A stretch of 14,548 bases of DNA. It comes from Bacteroidota bacterium. Its GTDB lineage: Bacteria > Bacteroidota > Bacteroidia > Chitinophagales > BACL12. The DNA lies in assembly GCA_016718035.1 (NCBI GenBank), contig JADKEK010000015.1, positions 1 through 14,548 of the forward strand. Direction: 5' to 3'. A program made the translations under genes and the position numbers. Below the pieces are notes generated by a model. It saw only the letters and a program-made list of their open reading frames with translations, made no database searches and was not told the origin of the DNA. Below are positions 7,537 to 14,548 of the stretch, piece after piece; the first letter of the stretch is position 1; each line of letters opens with the position of its first letter.

Positions 7537-9845
7537 ATGCGAAAGATTTGGGTATTTATATTTTCTATTATTGTATTACAATTTCACGTTGCCGCGCAGC
7601 AACAGGGATGTAATTTGCAAATTGGTGGTAGGGTGACCGACAAAGAACATGAAGTGTTGTTGTCGTATGCTACAGTTTATATTTTGGAATTACAAACGGG
7701 TGCAGTTTGTGACGACAATGCCTTATTTGCCATTGGGGAGTTATGCGCAGGCAATTACACATTATTAATTTCTCACTTAGGTTGTGCTACCGATACCGTT
7801 AATATACAATTAGAAAAATCGGTATTTCTTGAGTTTGAATTAAATCATCAGGATTCGGTTCTTGAAGCCATTCAAGTGCATGTAAGTATGGAAACATATA
7901 AAGGCACACTTACCACCGATTATTTGGAAGGTAAAGCATTGGAAGCCATCGCAGAAAATCGCTGGGTAATGCATTAAAAGATATGAATGGATTAAATACC
8001 ATTCAAACAGGAAACAGTATTTCAAAACCGTTAATTCGTGGTTTACATAGTAATAGAATTTTAATCATGAATAATGGTGTTCGCCAGGAAGGGCAACAAT
8101 GGGGCAACTAACATGGTCCGGAGATAGACCCTTTTATTGCAGATAATATTACGGTAATAAAAGGTGCAGCAGGTGTTCAATACGGAAGCGATGCAATGGG
8201 TGGTGTGATATTAGTAAATCCCGCTCCATTAATTGACACCGGTGGAACACGAGGTGCACTTCAAATAGCAGGTTTTTCCAACACCAAAGGTGGTGCAGCA
8301 TCCGCATACATTCAATCGCATTATTCACCGTTTGCTTGGCGGTTACAAGGCACCCTTAAAGCAGAAGGTACTGCACAAACGCCTGATTATTATTTAGCCA
8401 ATACTGCGTATCACGAAGCAAATGGTTCGGCTGCGGTTAAGTATCATAAAAATGATTTTGAAACAGAATTATACTATAGTTATTTTCACAATACAATTGG
8501 TATTTTTTCTGCATCACATATTGGTAATCTCACCGATTTAGAAAATGCATTTGTATCTGATACTCCGTATATCGCAGGTAATTTTACTTATGATATTGGC
8601 CGACCTTATCAATTAATTAATCACCATTTAGTAAAATCAGTTTCGCATTACCACAATGATAAATTTGGTAATATATACTTAACTGCGGCATGGCAAAATA
8701 ATATTCGTAAAGAATATGATACACATGTTCCGCTTGATGACAGTATTGCATCATTAGGCTTACCTTCTTTATATTTTGAAATAGGAACTATTACCACAGA
8801 ATTAGAATGGAAACATCATAAAAAAAATAATTTTTCCGGTTCTGTTGGATTAAGCGGAATGAATCAGCAAAACATTACGCGTTATAGTACTTTTATTCCC
8901 AATTTCAAAAATTATTCCGGTGGTATTTATGCGTTAGAAACCTATCAGTTAAATGACTGGTCGCTTGAAGCGGGTTTACGATATGATTATAAATGGACAA
9001 AAGCGTTTTTTTATGATGAAGGTGAATTACAAACACCGGAACATCAGTACAGTGCATTAAGCTGGAATATTGGTAGTACTTATTTCGATAGAAATCACAC
9101 CACGTTTAACATCAATTTCAGTTCTGCTTGGCGCGCACCTGCCATGAATGAACTTTATAGTGATGGTTTGCATCACGGTGCTGCAGCATTGGAATATGGC
9201 GACCCAGGTCTATTACAAGAAAGGTCGTATCAATTGATTACCGGATTTGAATATGAAACGCCAAAAACTTATATTGAGATAGGTGCTTATAATAATTATA
9301 TGCAAAATTTCATTTATCTGCAACCGGTATTACCTCCTGCTTTAACTATACGAGGTGCATTTCCTGTATTTGAATACCAACAAACCAATGCCAATATTTT
9401 TGGCATTGATGCAACTGCGCATTATCATATTACGGAACCATTTATGGTTGAAACAAAATTTTCGATGTTGCGTGCCCGCGATTTAGAAAATGATGTTTGG
9501 GTAGTAATGATGCCTGCGGATAAATTAACAGGTAAAGTGCATTACATTTTTAAAAGCTTTGGTAAAATTGAAAATTTAGATGCCGGTGTTGCTGTGGTCC
9601 ATGTATTTAAACAAAACCGAACCTATGCTGAAGCCGATTATTTACCTGCTCCTGAAGTATATACATTAACCAGCTTGTCCATTGGCAGTGATATTAATTG
9701 TAAGCATCATGCCATATCATGTAGCCTGGAAGCAGAAAATTTATTTAATGTCGCCTATCGCGATTATTTAAACCGTTTCCGATATTTTGCCGATGATCTC
9801 GGAAGAAATATCACCTTAAGAATTAAAATTCCATTCACAATTTAA
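7537..9845 (+). CDS. TonB-dependent outer-membrane receptor, frameshifted plus one in-frame stop
   Basis: TonB-dependent receptors import scarce ligands across the outer membrane using energy from TonB-ExbBD. A signal peptide MRKIWVFIF...HVAAQ (about 1-21) is followed by a carboxypeptidase-regulatory-like domain (IGGRVTDKE...SYATVYILE, to about 110), a plug (GNALKDMNGLNTIQ, RGLHSNRILIMNNGVRQ, ITVIKGAAGVQYGSDAMGG) and a beta-barrel, ending AENLFNVAYRDYL...LRIKIPFTI. About 769 residues repaired, normal for the family. One base is missing near 7968 (frame changes after AENR), and a TAA at 8109-8111 replaces the expected Glu of WGN(E)HGPEID. From 8112 to 9845 the frame is clean. It is not followed by a SusD partner, so glycan uptake of the SusCD type is unlikely. 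Neighbours suggest a metal or metal complex as ligand (inference). No independent promoter was found; it is probably co-transcribed with the 7114 gene. Confidence 0.93.
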
Positions 9846-9852
9846 AAAATTA

Positions 9853-10416
9853 ATGAATATGAAAAAGCAAACAATTTTATTTAGTGTATTGGGCTTGTTG
9901 AGCCTTCAAGTATTTTTATTCTCAAGTTGTAAAGAGGAAGAAATACCGGAAGAGCCAAATGAAGAAGAATTAATTACCACTTTAATTTTGGAATTTGAAA
10001 ATACGATATCAGGCGATGTGCGCACTTTTGAATTCCGCGACACAGACGGGCCGGGAGGAAGTGAGCCTGTTGATTTTGATACTATTCGCCTAGACGATAA
10101 TTCCAGTTATCATATTACAGTTTCGATATTGAACGAAAGTGTTAGTCCTGCTGATGATATTACAGTTGAAGTAGCAGAAGAAGGTGTTGATCACCAATTA
10201 TTTTATGTTACCTCAGGTGGCTTGAATTTATTTATTAGTTACGATGATGAGGATGCTAATGGTGATCCTATCGGATTACATGCCATGGCTGCAACTACCG
10301 ATGCCAGTACAGGCACAACAACTGTTACCTTAAAACATCAGCCGGATATTAAAGATGGCAATATCTTAACCGGTGATACTGATGTGGAAGTAATTTTTGT
10401 TACTGAAGTTGAATAA
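9853..10416 (+). CDS. Small acidic lipoprotein of the TonB-receptor-linked 'type 1 periplasmic binding fold superfamily' group
   Basis: 187 residues, intact. The hydrophobic N-terminus ends in a lipobox LFSSC (Cys about 26) followed by a Glu-rich stretch (KEEEIPEEPNEEE), so this is a lipoprotein. The mature part is a predicted beta-sandwich: TTLILEFEN, TFEFRDTDGPGG, YHITVSILNES, EEGVDHQLFY, LFISYDDEDANGDPIGLH, TTVTLKHQPD and VEVIFVTEVE. From memory, this closely follows Flavobacteriia proteins labelled 'type 1 periplasmic binding fold superfamily protein', which sit beside TonB-dependent receptors. It starts 7 bases after the receptor stop, so the two are surely co-transcribed. Conserved-looking His in DHQ, GLH and KHQP and the many acidic residues could bind a cation (inference). 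The start may be 9853 (MNMKKQ) or 9859 (MKKQ); the second gives a more standard signal peptide. Confidence 0.85.
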   Translation: MNMKKQTILFSVLGLLSLQVFLFSSCKEEEIPEEPNEEELITTLILEFENTISGDVRTFEFRDTDGPGGSEPVDFDTIRLDDNSSYHITVSILNESVSPADDITVEVAEEGVDHQLFYVTSGGLNLFISYDDEDANGDPIGLHAMAATTDASTGTTTVTLKHQPDIKDGNILTGDTDVEVIFVTEVE

Positions 10417-10420
10417 CACT

Positions 10421-10446
10421 TACTTATTGTAATTTTGCAATAAGTA
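10421..10446 (+). terminator. Weak stem-loop after the lipoprotein gene
   Basis: TACTTATTG (10421-10429) pairs perfectly with CAATAAGTA (10438-10446), starting 4 bases after the stop. It is AT-rich and lacks a T tract, so on its own it is a poor terminator; it may protect the 3' end or act with the stronger hairpin downstream. Confidence 0.45.
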
Positions 10447-10475
10447 TCAAAAGCTGAATGAATAGGGGTTAATAT

Positions 10476-10509
10476 ATAGCGTGATCCGGAAACGGATTGC
10501 GCTATTTTA
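10476..10509 (+). terminator. Terminator with GAAA tetraloop between converging genes
   Basis: ATAGCGTGATCCG (10476-10488) pairs with CGGATTGCGCTAT (10493-10505), 13 pairs with two G-U, closed by a GAAA tetraloop and followed by TTTATT. It ends the TonB-receptor cluster. It also contains the stop codon of the converging VOC gene (10502-10504), so the same DNA serves two transcripts. Confidence 0.8.
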
Positions 10510-10903
10510 TTGCATATAATCCGTTATAAAGTACAACACGCCAACCATCAGGGTCTTCGAATGTTACACTGTTGTTGAGCCAATACGGATTTTCGGGTGC
10601 TACAGGTGTATATCCTAAATTACGAATTTGTTCCTGAGTTTGCTGCCATTCCGTTTCAGTTTCAAATAAAACACTAATAAATTTTCATTACCCGGGCGGA
10701 TGGGTTTGTGTATGTGCGGGATGAAAAGTGAATTCTAAATGGTAGGGTAAATGCTTATCCCCTATCATCACACCATCATAACCTGCGTGATTATGAAATT
10801 CGCCAATTATTTCAAGCCCTAAACCTTTGGTGTAAAATTCAATTACTTTTTCCAATTGTTGAGTAGGACGTGCAACACGAAATTGTTTGGCTAAAAATGA
10901 CAT
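10502..10903 (-). CDS. VOC-family (glyoxalase/bleomycin-resistance fold) protein, YycE-like, frameshifted
   Basis: The N-terminal 71 residues (10688-10903) read FRVARPTQQLEKVIEFYTKG, LGLEIIGEF, GYDGVMIGD and YHLEFTFHP. After a one-base shift near 10688 the frame continues FISVLFETETEWQQ, LGYTPVAPENPYW and VTFEDPDGWRVVLYN, stopping at 10502. The two halves form the paired beta-alpha-beta-beta-beta modules of a VOC protein of about 133 residues. FxxARPTxxLE, GYDGVMxG, YHLEFT and ENPYW...DPDGWR match the family of Bacillus YycE, whose substrate is unknown as far as I can say. VOC metal ligands cannot be assigned with confidence. It starts 11 bases after the beta-CASP gene ends, so they form an operon. 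The stop lies inside the convergent terminator hairpin. Confidence 0.85.
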
Positions 10904-10914
10904 GTATAATGTTA

Positions 10915-12386
10915 TTATAAATCAACCGTATCGCCTAAACGAGGAATAAATACATTTTGATACCCAGTATCTTCTAAATGGTCTTTAAATCCAGCTAATG
11001 CATTTTTATCACCATGTACAAGCATCATTTTACGCAGTTTTGATTTTTCCTGTGTGCGCAAATAATCAATCATTTCACGATAATCGCCGTGTGCAGAAAA
11101 TGAACTCATTATTTCTACTTTCGCATTTACCTGTTTGTATTCGCCGAACAATCGGATGGTTTCTGCTCCATTGCGCAATTGGCCTCCAGGTGTATTATCA
11201 GCACAATAACCTACAATTAATATGGTATTTGCAGGATTTTCAATGGCATTAAATACATGATGTTTAACACGACCGGCATTTATCATTCCTGCTGCGCTAA
11301 TTACGATACATCCTTTTTTGTATTGATACTTCTTGATTCATCCACCCGGACGCGTGTAACGTAAATTATCGAAACCAAATGGGTTGGCATCACGTGTTGC
11401 ATGTAAGATAAAATATCTTTGTCAAAACATTCTGGATGCATTTCAAAACGCGTGTAGCATTTACTGCCAAAGGCAGATCAACATAAACCAGACGTTGGGT
11501 AATAAATTTTCTTTCACCAATTGATCAGCATATAAACAATTTCCTGAGTGCGGCCAACACTAAATGCAGGGATAATTAATTTCCCTTTTTTTCAATACAA
11601 GTTTGTTTAATGATATGTAAAAAATGATTTTTCTTCCACTGGATCTTCATGTAATCTGTCACCATCAGTAGATTCACAAATTAAAAGTAATGTAAAGCGG
11701 GCATTGGTTCGGGTCGCGCAAAATTGGTCCGATTAGGGCGGCCCGATATCGCTTATTAAATCCAAAAATAAAATCTTTCAAACCTTGTCTGCGAATTTTA
11801 TCAAATAATACTTGCGCTACCTAAAAATATGTCCTGAATCTTTAAATACCACATCAACATCAGGATGAATGCCAAACCACTGGTTATATCAACGGTGCAG
11901 AAATAAGTCCATGGTTAACGCTACCATCTTCCGGAGAATACAACGGCTCATCTTCGTTATCGTCTTTCTGCGTTTATTGGTAAGAAAATGCACTTTCACG
12001 TTCTGAATGTGTGCACTGTCGATGTAATAAAATGGCAGTTACGTCGCGTGTAGCATAGTGGAATAAATTCTTCCCCTAAAACCATCTTTAACTAATTTGA
12101 GCAAACGACCACAATGGTCGATATGTGCGTGTGATAGAAACTACAATATCAATTTCTGGAAAGGTTAAATAAAATTTCTCATTAAAATTTTTCGTAACCA
12201 GCTTGATAACAAACCACAATCTAATAATATCTTAAAATGTTGTCGAGCGTTAATAAATGAGAACCTGTAACAGTGCCTGCTGCACCACAAAATTTTAATT
12301 TTGTACCTAAGTCTTTAGCGCGCAACTAAGGTAATATTATTTTGAGGATGTATTGTAAATGTTGCTATTTCTATCAACTTTGGCAT
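10915..12386 (-). pseudogene. Beta-CASP metallo-beta-lactamase-fold ribonuclease-like protein, frame-broken in the N-terminal two thirds
   Basis: The family (RNA-specificity MBL proteins, YSH1/CPSF73-like) comprises zinc-dependent nucleases of about 460 residues. In order on the minus strand: FCGAAGTVTGSHLL (near 12290), the zinc motif HAHIDHCG (near 12120), CESTDGDRLHEDP (near 11670, beta-CASP motif A; usual Tyr is Asp), GKLIIPAFSVGRTQEIVYM (near 11560), then an intact C-terminal frame 10915-11286 with AGRVKHH, GYCADNTPGGQL, the motif B His in SFSAHGDY and the motif C His in LVHGDK. So all nuclease landmarks survive but are spread over different frames between 11290 and 12360. ATG at 12384-12386 (MPKLIEIATF) is used here; homologues often start near the FCGAAG strand, so the true start may be later. 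Likely cytoplasmic RNA processing or decay. Followed by the VOC gene. Confidence 0.85.
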
Positions 12387-12389
12387 GTC

Positions 12390-12425
12390 AAAAAAAACGA
12401 GGCCCGTTATTTTCGCAATCGGGCC
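12390..12425 (-). terminator. Rho-independent terminator of the FG-GAP protein gene, abutting the next start codon
   Basis: On the minus strand GGCCCG (12425-12420) pairs with CGGGCC (12406-12401) around a 13-base loop, followed by TCG and eight T (12397-12390). It lies about 17 bases after the inferred stop of the FG-GAP gene. The T tract ends 3 bases before the ATG at 12386 assigned to the beta-CASP gene. Confidence 0.8.
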
Positions 12426-12441
12426 CTGCCCCCCTGCATCC

Positions 12442-14273
12442 TTACGGATTAGTGTTTTGAACAGTTTAGTTGAATGCTGTTGCGCTTGAGTTATATTGCA
12501 ATAATAAACTCCGGTGAGTAGCTTCTCAGTTGAAAATCTAATTTGTTTTCACCGGTGGTGATAAGCTGGCAAAGGTTGAACCAAAACTTGTTTTCAAAAC
12601 ACTATCGGTAATGCTAACTATTTACCAGGGTTTGACCATTTACATCAAAGCCACAATAGTCAATAAATCTGTCACCGGCTTTGGTGAAAGTGAAAAAGGA
12701 AATATTATTGATTTGTATTGTTTATGCTTCACAATATCTTCAGGGCATGCATAACTTCAAACGCGGTATAAAATGATTGGCTGATAAACTTCCACAATAA
12801 TCGATAATATGCGGAAGGCCATTCAACAATTAAAGATCTATAGATGTAGCATCTCCTAATCAGAATTCAGCTTGCAGCGACAGCATATTATTAAGTAAGA
12901 TTTTGTGCAGATATTTCTCGCATCTGCCATATTGTTTCTATGAATAGTTGCTTTAATTCTTGCAATTGCTCCCTATTGCAGAAAAATTAGGCCGGCAATT
13001 AAAGTTGCACCCAACTCCTGGCAGGTTCAATATTAATCCATTTATTCCATTTTCCGGATGCGGATTAATAATAAATAATTTTTACCCGGTTTTGTCGCAG
13101 AAACAAACAAATCTACATCGCCATCTTTGTCGTAATCACCCGATTGCGCCATAATGTACGGCGCTAAAATCCGTAATAGGTTCTGATGTAATGCTTACCT
13201 TAAATACGCCATCATTATTTTTCGTAATACACCAATAAAGCGGGTCATGCTTTGGTGACAAAACAATCTAAATCGCCGTCGTTATCAAAATCTTCCCCAA
13301 ACCGAACCTAATGAAAGTCCGAGGATCACTCTATCGGACCCGCTTCAGCTGCTGTCATTTAGTAAAAGTATCTGCATCATTCCTATACATAAATTATTAG
13401 GCATTCAGAGTCCCAACAGAAACCCCAAATAATTTGTCAAATAAGCATCCTCTAAATCTCCTGCATCGTTATCATAATCAATCCAATTCCAAATTTGACC
13501 ATCCACTAAATCGAGTGCTGATTGGTGCCTTGCTTCGGTAATACGCGTAAAATAATTAGCTATCCCTGTTTCTTTGAATTGATTTTTATAGAGATAATCA
13601 ACAGCTACCAGTTCCATTTGCAGGACGGGATTTAATAAAGCAATCTACATCACCATCGTGGTCGTAATCGCTCCATGATGGAATGGTATATGGTGCTGTG
13701 CCTTGACACTTAAATAATTGAAGTATCCAATTCACAATAAATGAGCCTGTTCCGTTATTCGAAAACAATTTATTGTTATCAGTAATTCCAAGCTGAATCC
13801 GAGCCGTATGAATTACGATATCAGTGCAATGCATTATTATCATAATCACCGAATGCTATTCCCCATCCAACGCAATGCAAGGCTGTCGTTGAGTATGCCA
13901 TCTGTTACCTTAGTAAACGTTCCATCGCCGTTATTTTTATGCATAGGATAGAGCCGCACGGGCTGCTCCCGAAACAAAACATCAATATCGCCATCATTAT
14001 CAAAATCGGACCCAGGTGTTACCAAATCCATCGGTTCTCAAACCGCCAGCAGTAACTTTTCAAATCCTGCACCATTATTTCTGAATGAGCCTCTCACCCA
14101 AAACAAATCGAGCCAACCATCATTGTCATAATCTGCAGACGAACAACAATTATAAGCACCACTCACTGCTCAGGAGCATTCACTAAATCATCTGTTTCAC
14201 TTTCAAAAACAGTAAATAATTGCGCCTGAATGGCTTGCATTGGCGGCAACAAAACAAAAATAGTAATTTTCAT
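12442..14273 (-). pseudogene. Secreted FG-GAP/VCBS-repeat protein with ASPIC/UnbV domain and probable T9SS tail, frame-broken
   Basis: ATG at 14271-14273 gives MKITIFVLL...AIQAQ, a short signal peptide, then ESETDDLVNAPEQ before the first break. Seven calcium-loop repeats of the FG-GAP type follow: ADYDNDGWLDLFW (near 14130), SDFDNDGDIDVLF (near 14005), GDYDNNALHD (near 13850), SDYDHDGDVDCF (near 13655), IDYDNDAGDLED (near 13465), EDFDNDGDLDCF (near 13285) and GDYDKDGDVDLF (near 13115). Seven blades fit a closed integrin-alpha-like propeller. An ASPIC/UnbV domain follows: KWINIE, MREISAQN, MLSLQAEF, LGDATSID and VEWPS, then SLSANHF (about 13050-12760). The end, in shifted frames, reads TGVYYCNITQAQQHSTKLFK, like the last strands of a type A T9SS sorting domain. 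The exact stop is uncertain. About 610 residues repaired; eight or more frame breaks. Likely extracellular or surface adhesin-like; ligand unknown. Confidence 0.8.
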
Positions 14274-14353
14274 ACATCATAATTTTTAGCAAAAAATTGT
14301 GCTGCACTAGTAATAAAAAGGTTCTACTATCCTATCGGATTTGACACTCATTT

Positions 14354-14548
14354 TTATCCTGTTGCTTTTGTAGAAGCTTGTTTGCGATAGGAAGATGGAG
14401 ACATGCCGGTCATTTTTTAAATGCTGCATTAAATGTAGCCTTATTGTTAAATCCACAGTCGAATGCGATGGCCAAAATTTTATCGCCATAATCCGGATTA
14501 GTTAATATTGTTTCGCCGCTTCAATCCGGAACTCCGTGAAAGTCACTC
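14354..14548 (-). pseudogene. AraC-family transcriptional regulator, C-terminal HTH, partial and frameshifted
   Basis: The minus strand enters at 14548 and reads FTEFRIEAAKQYL, YGDKILAIAFDCGFNNKATF and NAAFKKMTGMSPSSYRKQ, ending ASTKATG and TAA at 14354-14356. This is the double helix-turn-helix of AraC regulators; the second recognition region (CGFNNKATFNAAFKKMTGMSPSSYR) is very typical. One base is missing near 14505 (T run) and one near 14424 (A run), so the longest raw frame is not the real one. The N-terminal sensory part lies beyond the window. It is followed 80 bases later by the FG-GAP gene on the same strand, but no operator can be recognised there. Confidence 0.85.

Noticed and set aside
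10502..10903. Antibiotic (fosfomycin or bleomycin) resistance gene
   Set aside because: The fold is shared, but the motifs (ARPT, GYDGVM, ENPYW) match the YycE-like group, for which resistance is not indicated.
12382..12394. Third copy of the TGGCATGTCAAAA string as part of a dispersed repeat with 1191-1201
   Set aside because: Here it is the reverse complement of the start codon region of the beta-CASP gene plus the terminator T tract; the match is short and looks coincidental.
12960..13154. Plus-strand frame of 64 codons
   Set aside because: Antisense to the ASPIC/UnbV and last FG-GAP segment of the minus-strand secreted protein.
14307..14489. 60-residue minus-strand protein MAIKFWPSH...
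   Set aside because: The AraC HTH motif reads in a different frame over the same bases and is far more convincing.

Overview
The window looks like chromosomal DNA from an environmental member of the Bacteroidota. The support is several family-level signals: two secreted repeat proteins that end, or appear to end, in type IX secretion (T9SS) sorting regions; a TonB-dependent receptor with an N-terminal carboxypeptidase-regulatory-like domain; lipoproteins with Bacteroidota-style lipoboxes; weak or absent Shine-Dalgarno sequences; and -7 boxes of the TAnnTTTG type. Base composition is AT-rich throughout. No genus can be named from the sequence alone.

Layout. 1-1136 (+) is the C-terminal part of a pyruvate, phosphate dikinase gene, followed by a clear terminator. 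1290-1565 is an AT-rich non-coding stretch with a strong palindrome. 1580-4745 (-) holds two secreted-protein genes: an unidentified exported protein (1580-2431) and a large protein with seven repeats, Ig-like domains and a T9SS tail (2601-4745), separated by a textbook terminator. 4985-6948 (-) is an M13-family zinc metallopeptidase lipoprotein that lacks its usual C-terminal end. Divergent from it, 7114-10416 (+) is a three-gene cluster: a small His/Cys-rich membrane-anchored protein, a TonB-dependent receptor and a small acidic lipoprotein. This looks like an outer-membrane uptake unit, plausibly for a metal. 10502-12386 (-) is a beta-CASP metallo-beta-lactamase ribonuclease-like gene followed 11 bp later by a YycE-like VOC (glyoxalase-fold) gene. 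12442-14273 (-) is an FG-GAP/ASPIC-UnbV secreted protein, and 14354-14548 (-) is the end of an AraC-family regulator that runs off the window.

Quality caveat. Almost every long gene is split by single-base indels, many at homopolymers, while the protein families stay recognisable across the breaks. Compensating shifts even keep catalytic motifs alive, for example the dikinase ICGG. The density is highest at 1-4700 and 11300-14548 and low at 5200-10500. This fits an incompletely polished long-read assembly better than wholesale gene decay, but decay cannot be excluded from sequence alone. Genes marked pseudogene are frame-broken as written; several may be intact in the organism.

The cluster at 7114-10416 is the best candidate for a coherent and poorly described system. 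The rest is ordinary accessory and housekeeping content.
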